NCBI GenBank assembly: GCA_921293015.1
Contig: OV121092.1
Location: 43,609,064 to 43,673,063 of the forward strand
Direction of reading: 5' to 3'
DNA from: Phorcus lineatus
Lineage: Eukaryota > Mollusca > Gastropoda > Trochida > Trochidae
Length of the DNA: 64,000 nucleotides
Shown here: positions 47,741 through 61,044 of the stretch, in pieces
Position numbering within the stretch: the first letter of the stretch is position 1
How the letters are laid out: each line of letters begins with the position of its first letter
Translations under genes and position numbers: made by a program
The notes under the pieces: model-generated
Database searches by the model: none
Told to the model about the DNA's origin: nothing
What the model saw: only the letters and a program-made list of their open reading frames with translations

Positions 47741-47999
47741 AATAAAATATGGGTCTATGGGAATTCAATGTCACAATCAGTGGCTGAACCAGGAATTTTG
47801 AAAGGCAAGGATTAAAAAATTGGTATAAAGTAATTTTCATCAGCAATTCCTTTTAAATTTTAAAAGGATGGGGTGTTGAAACCCCTGCCAACCCAACACC
47901 CTCTTCCCCTAAATATGTTAATGGAAAGCACTAAACATTTAGTGCATGTTATACAGTTCTATACAGCATACAACGATTCAGATGAGGTAAGTTGATTTG

Positions 48000-48275
48000 G
48001 GGTTAAACATGCCTTTCAAGAGGATCATGGCCGCTAGTACTTTTGCAGGGAGAAAGCCGTCAACACCATTGTGGCTGTGCATTGCGGTGATACCTGCAAG
48101 TACCACCTGCAAGTCTCAGCTGGAACTAGCAAACCCTGGGTGGTACTGCTTTCTAAACTGTACTGCATGTAGAACAGATCTCTTAGCAGACAAATCGGTT
48201 GAGCCCCTGCCGTGATTCGAACCCCAGACCTCATTTTCCAAAGCCAAACTAGCTAACCACTGTGCTTAGTGTGCT
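48000..48275 (-). mobile_element. tRNA-derived SINE, diverged copy
   Basis: Minus-strand A box TGGTTAGCTAG and B box GGTTCGAATCA, then the same body blocks as the copy at 45596 with more substitutions and a small duplication of a GCAGGTGGTACTT segment. Confidence 0.8.
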
Positions 48276-50660
48276 ATCCTGCCCAAGTTAAGATAAAGAA
48301 TCCTTGTTGGGAATTAAACCTAAACCTATTACTGTGAAGTTAAATGTGCTAACCATTGCACCAAAGTAAACACAAACAAATTCTTTATGAAAATATTTTA
48401 ATTTTAAAACCCATCTGAAATATACTGATCTCAAAAAGATGTGCATCATGACATTGAACCCTGATATATCACACATGTAGTCCCCTCCGCTAGTCATAAT
48501 GCCCCAGGATCATAAGGGTCATACAGTGATCATAATATACACAATGATGATGCATAGAAATCAGCATATATTTATATATATATATATATATAACAAAATA
48601 AATAAGACCAGTTTCAACAAGGAATCAAACAAGAAATAAAATATGGCATCTTTCCAACTATTGCGAGCTGTGTTCAAATTGCAAAAAGATTTTTTTTTGC
48701 TTTAAAAACCATTTTACCTATAAAATGTAACCCTTTGAACTTTTGAAGAGTGAGAAAAGGATATGAATTGAGAATGAATTGTGATAATGACATTAAAGAT
48801 TGACAACTGTCACTGACATATGATACATGAAACACTAACATTGTGTTAATTTATGATTAATGATAAATTTGTATACACATTTCTAAGAGAATAAAAATTA
48901 GTAATTCTTCCAGTCATTTGACTTAAACAAGTGATTTTGAAATCCATTAGTTGTTATTATTTCACATTATCACCCATTAACAGGTGGTGTTAACATGAAC
49001 ATGAAAATGTTGAAAATAGATTTATACAAACACATACCAATATGAGTCTCCACAGTTTGATGTAAAACAAGACAGTTTTACTGCAACTACTTTATAACTT
49101 CTTCTTTGAACAAAATGATAATCTCTTATCGACTCCACAAAGTTTCTGGACAATGTATCACATATTATAAATTTGTATGCATAATTATTTAGGCACAAAA
49201 ATGTCTCATAATTGCATTTTCAAGTATTTGTGACCATGAATTTTGTAGGGCAAAATTGCTTTGTTGACATTGATTCATAAGTGGAATCTCAAGTTTTTGG
49301 CACAGATATTTTGTATTATATCATTTTACATAGTTATGCTTTCTATAATATGATCATCTTCACAACATCGTGGCCGGAAACGGAATGTTTTCCAAACTCT
49401 TGGATACAGTATATCTTGATACCTTTTCACCTTGTCATTGCAAGATATGTTATAATATAAGTAGGTATAAATGTCATGGAATTGTAAAATTCACAAATAG
49501 TTTCAACATTCAGTTAAGGTTTCATTCAGGGTTTCAACATTCAGTTAAGAAGGTTTCATTCAATTCATCCTTAACAGACTTTGATATTCATTAAATGACT
49601 CACAAACTGTAGAAGCAAAAAGATAATATGACTGTATATTTTTTATATCAGATTGGAAATCAGGTAGTCTTCATTTCATTTCTTCAAACACGTTTGATTT
49701 CACAATCCCCCCTCCAAATATCCTGGATTGCCAAATGCCAGAGTATGTCATCAACCCATTGTGCCTAGTTCAGGTAAGCTTTTGTGTCTTGCCCTTTTTT
49801 TAAAACTTGTTTAACTTTTTTGAACTACTATAAAATCATTCCATTTCATTAGGAAGGTTTCACATGGGAAAAGCAAAACTCCAAAGCAAGTGGAACCTTT
49901 TAGTGACTTGGACTTTTCATAATAGTTCAACCAATTAATAGCTCCCATTTCCACACATAATTTATGATTTGAAAATCTCTTGGTTAAAATGGAGCATTGT
50001 TCAAGATTATTTAAAGACACTCTTAAACCTTAACTTGCATCATTTACCGACAAAAAGACATGTAAAATATTTGGGAAACATTTAAATATTTAACTATGGT
50101 TTCAGACAAAAAAATACATCAATAAATGTCCTGAAAATTGAAGGATAATTCTAAATCTGTGTCAAGTCACTCCAATTCCAATGTAGTTTTTTCCAATTAG
50201 ACTGTAAAATAAATAAAGCCTCAAAAAGACAAAAGCCTATTCGAAATAGGATAGTCCCCGGCTGTTGGCCAGTTCTTTAAAATGGCTTATCTCAGTGTTC
50301 ATAGTGAAATACATGTAGCTTTTGACCTTACTGGCAAACTGGGCCCTCTCAAACATTTGATAGCCAATTAAAATATCTGAAAAAACACAAGCTTTTCCAA
50401 AGTGCCCCATCTCAAATTAACCAGCAGTTTGCTGGCGGGCAGACAGCTATTTCAAACACTGCTAAAACAAGGGTGAGTAAGAAAACATTTTCTGAATCAG
50501 AAGGGTTTGTAGTACATATAGACATATGTATAAACAAGAGCACTATCAGTCTCTTTAAATGCATAAGGGGTTTAGATCTTGTTCACAAATGGAAACCAGC
50601 CACTGTCAGATCACAACTTCAGGAAAATAAAAGTTAATACTAAAAGTGACTATACGGGCA
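48276..50660. other. intergenic, no gene seen
   Basis: A (TA)n run lies near 48569-48591 and a 30-bp direct duplication (GTTTCAACATTCAGTTAA) at 49501-49563. Otherwise no feature recognised. Confidence 0.35.
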
Positions 50661-53600
50661 TCAACAGCCTGTTTTGCGCCGCTTGTGCAGTCTCAGAGAG
50701 TTGTCTGAAGGCAACGCCCTCTTATGACTTGAAGAATCGGAAGATTGGAAGTTCTGCGGGACATTGTCCATTAAGTCATGAAGTTTCGTTGATGAACAAT
50801 TTCCCTCAGTTGAATTCAACCTTTCGTCATACTTCTTCGAAAATTTGTTTTGGTTTTGGGAAGAGTTCTCTTCCCTTGAGCACTTTCTTGGTTTGGAGGT
50901 TACTTTTCGTGGTCTTTTGAATAATCCCTGGTCCTTCTGTTGCGATGAAACATATTCAATGTTCTCTGCACATGGTTCAAGCTTTATCCGGTTAATCTTA
51001 AAACTGCAGGCTGAGTTTGAAACTTTTGAATTTGAATTTTTTAAAGTCTGTCTCTGTGTAGGTTTGTTGCTTTCTTTTTTCTGGAAGCGATTGAAATGTT
51101 GCCCGATAAGAAATCTGTGCTTGCTGTCTGAAAACAAAGATAAAGATAATTAAAATATGTTTTTATTCTCGTTACGTCATAACTATGGAACAGATAATAT
51201 CAGACCTTATTTCAATAATGATAATACATTTTCAAAAGAAAAATGTATACTTCTTGATTATAAGATCCCCTTTAAAAGCATACCTCACGCCAGGCTTTGC
51301 ATATGGCTCATATAATTCTTGCTGCTTTGGGCAAACATTATTGGTTTTAGTGCATAATTTTCATTTGCAAATTGTGGGACCCTCCATGACTTTAATGTCA
51401 AACTATTGCTGCAATATCTGATTTGACTATCATGCTAAGGTGCAGTGCACAAAAGAGCTGGCACAGAAAAGACCACAAATGAAGAATGGATTAGATGAGC
51501 CAGAGATTAAAACTAGCAGTTATACCTTGTGGAAGAAGTTGATTATTGTTTATACATAATAGTTTTAATTTCTGACTTGATAAAAGGTCATTGGCTCTGT
51601 AGCTCATCAGGCTTTCTTTAATTTGTCAAAGGGTCACCATTTGGGGGCACAGAATTAACAAATCTAAAAATTATAAAATTAAGTCCAAACGCCTTTCAAG
51701 CCAAATGAGATAAAAATGAGAAACATACAGTCATTGATGAGGATTGAAAACCTTTGCTACTAACCTCTTTTTGTGAGATAGACATCAAAGATGGCCACCA
51801 GAGTCTGCATCAGTTTCAGGAACGCGTTGCCTGGCAACATCACAGACATCTTCTGGAGGCGCTCCAGAGCCTGCTCAGTGAAGAAACAGTCCGCATCATA
51901 GTATTCTAGAAGTTTCACTCGCTTGACATCTTTGGCCGTTCTTTGATGGAATCTTGAAGGACCAGGGATTACATCATGTTGTTGTCGAATGGCTTTGTTC
52001 ACAAGCGGACCCATCTGTTGACTTGAGTCAATTTTCGAAAAGAAGCGCAGTATCCGCTTGTGCATTTTCTTCACGTAGTCTTGATCTGAAACGAGAAGAT
52101 AAATTATTTAAAACACTTCATAAGTGCACTTTTTTGTGTGTGTTTAAATTTTTGTAAAATAAATTTAGGAAGTCTAAGCAAGTCTACAACAACCCAATTT
52201 CACATAGCATATACCATTATAACCAAAAGCTGTTACTGCTTAGGATCTAAATTCTTTTAATTACTGAGCACTCATAATTGCATGTGTAATATTTAGAGAT
52301 GCCTTATGGCTAAGTTCATGTTATCTACAAAATAAAATCAATCCTTTCACTTTGTACTTGTAAATTAATCGTGTCTATATCATGATCTAATTAAGTGACT
52401 GTCAATCCAGATATTCAGTATTTCTGTATTACTTGTAAAAATAGAGTTTCTATTGATGTTATAGTTGAAAAAAATGTTTAAATCTGAGATTCATTAATAG
52501 CTTTGCTTGTTCTAAAGTTGATCTATTGGTTCCCTGACTTATCCTGTTGCTAGAAATACTGAATTATGATTGGTAACAAAATGTCTCGTTTATAGTTTCA
52601 TGATATGCATCTTATCCTGACCATGGTACCGTGATATGTATAACACAGTGAGGTACCCATTTCCAGACTGACATTAGGATATTATATGAGTGTCCATGAC
52701 ATACTATGTTTATGACACAAGTGCTAAATATTAGTATTTCCCGAGCGAGAGTTAGTGTTATACTGATATCAAGACACGAGTGTTGTTAACATAGTATGTA
52801 ATGGACATGAATTTCAACTACCTTACCTTACCATTTCACTATCAAAATGTTATCGCTAACTTTTAACAATGTATTCTGTTGATAAAATATCTATATATAA
52901 GTATATAAGTATATAAGTTTACAGGTCTATCTTTTGGCAATGGGACAGATATTACTATTCTATAAATGGTTTTGGTGTTTATTTTTATTACACTATTAAC
53001 ACTGTATTTCCTCAACTAGACACCCCTGGTTGTCTATATTTTTCAGGCTGTCTGCAACACTGATGTCAATTTTGGACCCAGCCTCTTTTCAAGACCAGTT
53101 TTGTTATATTTGTAAGATAAATCATTCACATTTCAAAAGTACATCAATACAATCATGACAAACTCACTTTCTTAAAAAGTGTTTAGTGTGGAGATTTATT
53201 AATTGGACCGGAACATATCATAGTATGTGGCATATAATGCGGGGTAAGCAGATATATGTTAATTTTAGGTTACTGAAAAATCAAGAAGTCGATCATCTAA
53301 TCAGCATTTATTTATTCAAACAGTTGTACCCCAGCGCCTATTTGAGACCCGGCATCAATTGGAAGACCCAGCCTCTATTTTAAGAAATGCAGTATATGTA
53401 ATTCCTACAGATTTTGAAATGACTTTGTTTTTCCCAACTAGGCCATCACATAATCATGATTTATATTTAATCTTTTCAGTTACAAATGCTAAAGCCTTGG
53501 CATATTTGCAACACATTTAGAAACATGTTATAACTAATCATTATAAACAATGTGTGAGAAAACAAACCAGCAAAGTTGTTCACAAAGGAAGGTGTAGTTG

Positions 53601-54344
53601 TATATGCATTGGATGCCCAAGCAACTATGCAATTTACAAAACAATCCGTGAATTAACTTGAACTCAAAATTTGGACAAATGATTGTAAATAAATATCTTT
53701 TATGAATTCAAACTTCAATTTAGTTCCTAGATAAGAAATAATTTTTAAACAAATATTTCTGTGAGTAGTGTAAAGTAGATTTATTATTTTACTTCATTTC
53801 AGATTTTTTTAAAAATATTTCATTGAAAAACATCAAACCTTTTAACAAGATAATGTAGTCATTGTATGAAAAGGATATATAATGTTAACACTGTGTTTAT
53901 TTTACCTAAAAAGTTAACTCTGTGTTCATTTTACCAAAAAGTTAAAATTGTGTTAATCTTATGTAAAATGTTGACATTGTTTTCACTTTATTTTAAATGT
54001 CAACATTGTGTTCATTTTATCCAAAATGTTTCTCAAATGTCATAACAATAGAACATTCAAATACATTTCAATTATTAAAGCAGAAACCATATGAAACCTA
54101 AAAAAAAAACCTCTAAAAAGTAAATAATAAATAATAACAAAAAAATTAGTAGCCGGAGAAAGTCTAGCTGATGTCCGAAGCGAGTTAGCGACAATATTGG
54201 TGAGATTTACGTCCCAATTTATATGAAGAGTTTGTAAAGTATATGAATTTTCTGTAAAATTAACATGTTATATACAAATAACAGCAACTATTATATAAAA
54301 TTACCTCGTCTTTCTTGAATATAAGAAATTCGCTGAGGCGACAT
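50661..54344 (-). CDS. uncharacterised basic Ser/Asn-rich protein (275 aa, 3 exons)
   Basis: Minus-strand exons 54305-54344, 51765-52085 and 50661-51127, joined in frame by consensus GT-AG introns, both phase 1. The start is the ATG giving MSPQRISYIQERR. Residues 14-120 are well ordered in character: helical, charged, with HKRILRFFSKID, VKLLEYYDADCFFTEQALER and GNAFLKLMQTLVAIFDVYLT. The remainder is low-complexity, rich in Ser, Asn and Lys, with basic clusters (KRPRKVTSKPRK, HKRRKTGC) resembling nuclear localisation signals. No signal peptide or membrane segment. I do not recognise the family; a nuclear protein is a reasonable guess. Intron 1 is 2.2 kb. No relation to the EGF/Gly cluster is seen. 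Confidence 0.8.
53882..54030. repeat. degenerate 28-31-bp tandem repeat in intron 1 of the 275-aa gene
   Basis: Five units of the form GTTAACACTGTGTTTATTTT followed by ACCTAAAAA, each with several substitutions. Confidence 0.75.
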
Positions 54345-56681
54345 GTCTCTGAACTGACAATCCGTTGACGTTACTGCTGTATATCATATGAGCCGGATGT
54401 AGCAAGGGCATGGTTTTATTGAAACTGGGGACGCCGTCCACAAACGAAACAAGGATCGTATAAGCCAATCAAAAAACCAGGTGCTTTAACTCGACCAATG
54501 AAAATGAACTAACTTCTTGGAATTCCAAAACTTACAATCTCTCTTCCTGAATGTTTTTATCGGATAATCTTATTTCAAAAGTCATTTTCAGAACGCAAAA
54601 ATTGGAATGCCATTGGTTGTTATGGTCAAATAAATTCAACATGAAATCATTTCGTATTATGAATTATGCCTTCAAAAAATGCCACTTCATATTTGCTTGA
54701 GAAGAAACGTAGGAAAAGCACGATAATTTCATTTTTATGAATATCTACATTTTCTTATTTAAAAGTTCTTTGAAAAAAGACCCCACGTGCTTACAAAAAA
54801 GGCAATATTTTTGTAAAGTGTTTTTTCAACTATTTGGAGCAAGAAAGGCGTACAAATAACAATTCAATCTCACTTTAAAAATAAAAATACAAAATTGTTT
54901 GATATTTAAAATTGTTTTATTAAAAATATATCCTTTTTCGTTGAAGTGAAAGGGGGAAAAATAGTTTACAAGATGTTTATCACTCAGTAAGAAGGATAAA
55001 TAGACCCTATCTTGGATCTAATAGACTATCTTTTTTCAAACAACAACTTCTTTGAAATTGATAACAATCTTGTTTTCGTTTAATCGTTTGTCACGATTTC
55101 AGATATCTGATTTCCACGAAGTCTAGTGACAGCGGTTTCACCCTTCTGATCAATCATCTGTTATTACGAGAAGACCCGACGTTGGGAGTTACGCAGTAGA
55201 TGGTCATCAAAGATAACGATTAGAAGCAGACACATCTATTATTAGGCACTTCTAACGGAACAGGCCTACCGCTGTTGTCAGAATTAGTCAGTGTAACGGG
55301 CAAATTAACAGTGTAATTAACAGTATAAATGACGTAATGCCAAGCTCAAAGAAAGCACAGAATGACCACTGGCGATTTTACAACTGGCCTCCTATTGTCT
55401 TTTGCCGCTTGTGTTTTCTCATCTCGTCTCGGCTGAATGAACTACAACAAGCTTGTTTATATTACAATAACATATATTTTTTAACATCTATTACGCGAAT
55501 TTTAATTTAGAAAGCTGATTGTTAAACATTGATACAGGTGGACGATTACAAAGATGAATAAACTTAAGTAATCAGTACTGGGTAATTTTTTTAGCAATTC
55601 TTTAAATCATATAACACTAATTTTCTTCTCAGGCGCATTTTATAATCTGAAATACATTTAGTCTAAAAATTAATTCTATTTAAACAATATATATATTCAT
55701 CATACAAATCTTCGTATTGTATAAGGTTTCGAGTGTTAGGGTATGTTACGTTCATTTCGATAAGGGTGAATTTAATACAATATACGTGCATTTAATATTT
55801 CATAACTGCGGAAGTTTTAAAAGGCGTAATAAGACAAAATGGTTCCCCGGATTCATATTCTACTGCACGAAGATAGCGAATAACTTCGTACGCTCCTCGA
55901 TATTGTTTTTAATACCAATGATGTTTGAGTGGTGTGAGAAATATTGTGTGGTTATCAAACCCATCTTTTCACCTTGAGGAACACAAAGATTGTTTTCATA
56001 CCCACAATACAGTGCACATGAAGGTCATTTTATATTGGTGATATAGGAAGTGTCGTGGGCACGTGACCGAAATATTTCGGAATTTTTCAAATCTTCGAAA
56101 CAACATACTTCCTTATCAAAACGGGCATGTTTAATGTAAAATTGTTTTCAGTGACACGAGAAATGTGACGTCAGGGTAGAGATCAACACCTTCTAGTGTT
56201 TGAGGGATAGTATTTTTCAAAAATAAAATAAAAACACCTCTAATTAGAACATTTTACTTTATAAGTTGACATTACTGTTATACTCATATTTAAAGATTTC
56301 ATTAAAGCATTGGTTAAAAATTACAAACATGACAAAATGACCCACGAATGTATAAAATTATTGACATACAAACTAATCTTTGATTCAGATACCTGGATAA
56401 TATGTTGTCTCATTCATATGACAATCTATTTCATTAATTACCTTTCATGAATGAGAAAGTTGATTTTTGACACGTTAATCATTCACTGTCTAGAATAACA
56501 TCGGTTAAAAGAGGCACGATCCCTATTGACGGGGCTACGGTTAGGTCGAGTTTTGTAGGTGTAGTGTCAAAAATAGCTTGTCAGGAATTCCGGTGTACAT
56601 TTTGAGTACGTGTATCAATACGGATTACCGTGCTTAGTAAATTTTGTTAATACATTTCATGATAAATAACTGTATCACCCA
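54345..56681. other. intergenic, no gene seen
   Basis: Nothing recognised between the 275-aa gene and the LINE. Chance ORFs only. Confidence 0.4.
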
Positions 56682-56692
56682 AAATGCCAGTG
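56682..56692. repeat. left target-site duplication of the LINE
   Basis: AAATGCCAGTG, repeated exactly at 61034-61044 on the other side of the element. Confidence 0.7.
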
Positions 56693-56787
56693 CCAATGTA
56701 CACACTCGGGATCAGGGGTATACATATAGCTCTCTTACTGCTGATATGTTGTGGAGATGTTCACCCTAACCCGGGACCTGGTTCCGC

Positions 56788-57752
56788 GGTGTCTGGACAA
56801 AAGCCCACCCGGACAAAACCCCACAAGGACAAAAGCCCATAGGACAAAACCCCACCCGGATAAAAACCCACACCTATTTTTTAATATGTGGACAAAAGCC
56901 CACCAATCATATGAGAATTATATATTGATGTACATATATGGGTGTAAAATACTAAGATGTTGTGACATGATCAGTGGTGTCTTGAAAGAGATTAAATCTT
57001 AAGTTCACTGGTCAATGAATAAATACCAATAGTATGGCAATGCAGTGTGCTGGCAATAAATTGTCTTGAGTCAAAAGTAATGACTCTAAGGTAAGTGTTT
57101 CACCTCAATGTCACAATGCAGTGTGCTGGCAATAAATTGTCTTGAGTCAAAAGTAATGACTCTAAGGTAAGTGTTTCACCTTAATGTCACAATGCAGTGT
57201 GTTGGCAATAAATTGTCTTGAGTCAAAAGTAATGACTCTAAGGTAAGTGTTTCACCTCAATGTCACTTAGAATAGATATAAAGATAGCAGATTTTTTTAA
57301 ATCATCATCACTGAGATGGATATTTTGAAGAACAACAAAGGAGGTATTAAGATTAGTTATGGAGGGTACTTGTACACAACATCAGAATTTGCTAAATTGG
57401 TCTGGTTCATAACATTCATCTTATGAATATGTGGAAAATGGAAAGAGTTGAGTGTCTTAACTACAGAAATGACTTGGCTTAGCTTGTATGCTTATATGAA
57501 AATGTATTTTTCTGTAATGACAACAATATGTCATTTTCATGAATATTACATATTCAGTATTCACAAGTTGTTAGTGCTGTTATACTCCTGTTGTGTCCTT
57601 GTAATTTTTTTAATAAAAAAATATCATAAACAAGTGTGGGCTTTTGTCCTAGTATATTGAGGTTTAGTGTGGGCTTTTGTCAGGGTGGGCTTTTGTCCTA
57701 TGGGCTTCTGTCCGGGTGGGATTTTGTCCGGGTGGGCTTTTGTCCTAGAATC
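56788..57752. mobile_element. 965-bp DNA element with about 85-bp terminal inverted repeats, nested in the LINE
   Basis: The left end (56788-56873) is built of GGACAAAAGCCCACCC-type subrepeats and the right end (about 57660-57752) is its inverted copy. GGTTCCGC at 56780-56787 and 57753-57760 forms an 8-bp target duplication. The interior encodes no transposase, so the element is non-autonomous; 8-bp duplications are typical of hAT-like families, but the ends do not identify a superfamily for me. Confidence 0.85.
57038..57265. repeat. 76-bp tandem repeat, three copies, inside the nested element
   Basis: Copies at 57038, 57114 and 57190 begin CAATGCAGTGTG and end CACCTCAATGTCA. They are nearly identical, with about two differences among them. 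Confidence 0.95.
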
Positions 57753-60700
57753 GGTTCCGCAGATCTAAGTATTGTACATAATAATGTCTGTAGTCTGAAT
57801 GGAAAAGTAGATTTAGTTTACGCAGAACTACACGAATATGATGTTATTTGTATATCAGAAACATGGTTGCATGACGGAATCTCAAACACTGATATTCACA
57901 TGACTGGATTTCATCCACCATTTCGAAATGATAGACAAACAAGGGGAGGCGGGGTTGCAATTTATGTCAAGGACTATATTTACTGTAAGCATAGACATGA
58001 CTTACAACTTCCGGGATTAGAGGCAGCATGGGTACAGATAACATGTAAAAATAAGAGTTATCTTATAGGGACTTTTTATAGTACAAATGCTAATTCCCAC
58101 TATTGGAACCTGATTGAAGAGTCTATTGGTTTAGCTATAGATACTAATATCAAAACTATTGTGCTTGGTGATTTTAATGCTAACTTGATGAATAGAATGG
58201 ATCCTAATATTGAACATATCATGTCTATTTATGGTATGAAACAATTGATAAATGAGGCGACACGTTTAACTCAACAATCAAAGACACTTATAGATATAGT
58301 ATTAGTTTCTTGCCCTGATATTGTAAAATCATCTAGTGTTACTCCCCCAATCTGTAGTGATCATTGTTCAGTGTGCGTGTCACTAAAGTGTCCTAAACAA
58401 TCTAGGAAAGCCTATTCAAGAATCATTTATAATTATGAAAATATTGATTTAGATACATTTCGACAGAATACGAACAAAATTGATTGGAGTTTCATTACAC
58501 AAGATGAAGATGTAAATAATACTGCACCTAAATTTGTAAATGCCCTTACAGATCTTTGTTCCTCAAATATCCCAAATAAAACTGTTATTATTCGCCCTAA
58601 TGATGCCCCATGGATGAACGGATTTATTAGAAAGCTCATGCGTAAAAAGAATAGAATTCACAGAAAGGCAAAACGAAGTAATTCATCCAGTAACTGGGAA
58701 AAATTTAGAAAATGTCGAAATAACTTGATATCTGAAATACGTAAAAGCAAAGCATTATATGTTGACAAACTTGATAAGATTGTTAATACCGAACATGGTA
58801 GCAAATGTTGGTGGCACATTGTCAAAATTTATCTTAAACATACAGACAAAGCAAAGGTATTTCCACACATTGAACATGATAATGTTGTGTATGAAGATGA
58901 CACTGATAAAGCCAATATATTCAATGACTACTTTGTGAGTATAGCACGGGTTAATAATGATTCTGATGATGTTGTAGAAATTGATTCTAATGTGGATGTC
59001 AATCATTGTCTCTATGATTTAAGATTAGAAAATGTAGAAGTCAGGGATATTTTATTATCTCTTGATGTTACAAAAGCAACAGGCCCTGATCATCTTAGTA
59101 ACCGGGTCTTGAAATGTTTAGCTGAACAGTTGTCAGTTCCTCTCTGCGACCTTTTCAATATTTCACTCACAACGTCTGAGTTCCCACGTTTATGGAAATA
59201 TTCATCTGTAGTTCCAATACATAAGAAAAATGATATTCATAGCTGTACAAATTATCGACCTGTCTCACTTACCAGTTGTTTATCAAAAGTATTTGAAAAG
59301 TGTGTCTTTAAACATGTATCCAATTTCTTCTTAGATAATGAAACTATAACTCCTTTTCAGTCAGGTTTTACGATTGGTGATTCTACATCATATCAGCTCA
59401 CCCATTTATATGATTATATTGCTAAAGCGATGGAAAGCGGCAAGGAAGTACGCGCTGTTTTTTGTGACATAAGTAAAGCTTTCGACAGGGTCTGGCATAA
59501 GGGTCTACTGCATAAGTTATGGGCTAATGGGATTCGGGGTTCTCTCCTATCATGGTTTGAAAGTTACTTGAAAAATAGAAAACAATTCACAGTTATTAAT
59601 GGGTACAAATCAAATGTAAAATCAATTGAAGCTGGGGTTCCCCAGGGGTCAGTCTTAGGACCTTTGCTCTTTTTAGTTTATATTAATGACATTGTTGAAG
59701 ATATCCAGTGTAACATTAAACTATTTGCTGATGATACCTCTCTATATGTAATAATAGATGATCCTGTTTTATCTTCCAATAAGATAAATGATGATTTAAA
59801 TTTAATTGGTAAATGGGCCCAAAAATGGAAGGTAGATTTCAACCCTAACAAAACAGAATCTATAATGTTTTCAAGAAAGAAAACAGTTACATTAATGCCA
59901 GATCTGGTTATGAATGGTGAACAAATTAAAGCTGTTGATAGTCATAAACATTTGGGATTGACCCTGCAAAGTGATGGCCTTTGGAAAACACATATAAATG
60001 ATACTATTTCTAAGGTTAGCCCTATGATTAATTGCCTGAGAAGTCTCAAATATCGCCTTCATAGAAAAACTTTACAGACTTTATACAGCTCATTCATTTT
60101 ACCTATATTTGATTATTGTGATTATATTTGGAATAATTGTACGCAAAGTCAAGAACTGTTATTAGAGAAACTGCACTTAGATGCTCTTAGAACCATATGT
60201 GGATCCGTTAGAGGAGTCACCCATTCAAAAATTTATCTTGAAACTGGTTTTACGTCTCTAAGCGAACGTCGCAGAACTCATCAAATGTGTGTTTTTCATA
60301 AAATGTTCTATAACAAAACTCCAAAATATTTATCTGATTTAATTCCATTCAACATATCCTCCGCATCAATGTATGAATCAAGATCATCTAACACGCTTCA
60401 AGTTCCTCTTTGTCGTACAGAATCATATAAAAGATCATTTTTACCATCTTCTGTGTTGGAATGGAATATGTTAGATAATGAAACTAGAAACGTAGATTCC
60501 GTTGCTTCGTTTAAAAAACACTTTGACCGAAATATCTCATGTAATGTACATCATGTCTTCGGAAATATTGGAACAAGAACCAACCAAAGTATCCACTGTA
60601 AATTAAGACTTGGCTGCAGCAATCTAAACGCACATAAATTTGATCGTTTTTTTACAAAATATGTCAACTTGCACTTGCGGTCATCATTATGAAGATGTCA

Positions 60701-61033
60701 TTCATTATTTATTTATCTGTCCAAATTACACGAAAATTCGGTCAAAGTGTTTTTTCTACGTCAATGGTTATGATGTTCAAACCATATTATTTGGCAACTA
60801 CTCTTTATCTGATGATATCAACCTAAACATTTTAGAATCTGTTCATGACTATTTTACCCTTACAAACCGCTTTTCTAGTTAAATATTTTACTGTTTTTGT
60901 TTAATTGTGTTTTGTCTATGATGATGAATGAACTTTATGCTGTATATATATTTTTTGTATGGGAGAGGTATTCAGATAGGCTGCATAGCCTGTTTACCAA
61001 TCCCTTTCTTTTGAAATAAATATTGTTTAAACC

Positions 61034-61044
61034 AAATGCCAGTG
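61034..61044. repeat. right target-site duplication of the LINE
   Basis: AAATGCCAGTG, exact match to 56682-56692. Confidence 0.7.

Larger units (their letters stand above)
56696..60882 (+). pseudogene. LINE endonuclease/reverse transcriptase ORF, broken twice
   Basis: The reading frame starts near 56696 with MYTLGIRGIHIALLLLICC and GDVHPNPGPGS; it is then split by the inserted element and resumes at 57753 with GSADLSIVHNN. Endonuclease motifs: SETW (57856), GDFN (58168) and SDH (58356). Reverse-transcriptase motifs: KATGPDHLSN, YRPVSLTS, DISKAFDRVWH, GVPQGSVLGPLLF and FADDTSLY (catalytic Asp pair near 59730). C-terminal WNMLDNETRN...SFKKHF follows. The frame leaves the main ORF at a T7 run (60647-60653) and continues one frame over to 60882, through a zinc-knuckle-like CTCGHHYEDVIHYLFICPNY. 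The 40 residues before 57753 in the open frame derive from the inserted element, not the LINE. Confidence 0.88.
56693..61033 (+). mobile_element. Jockey/CR1-type LINE, 5'-truncated, with a nested insertion
   Basis: An 11-bp direct repeat brackets the element. Its ORF encodes an endonuclease and a reverse transcriptase, and the 3' end (TTTCTTTTGAAATAAATATT) lies just before the right-hand repeat. No promoter region precedes the ORF, so it is 5'-truncated or has a very short leader. A separate 965-bp element sits at 56788-57752. Apart from that and one base shift, the ORF is open over more than 2.9 kb, so insertion was fairly recent. Confidence 0.88.

Noticed and set aside
55717-55977. 86-codon ORF
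   Set aside because: No recognisable domain or paralogue; length is expected by chance.
57636-57752. N-terminal 40 residues of the long LINE frame (MGFCPS... with GFCP repeats)
   Set aside because: They are the inverted terminal repeat of the nested DNA element, not part of the LINE protein.
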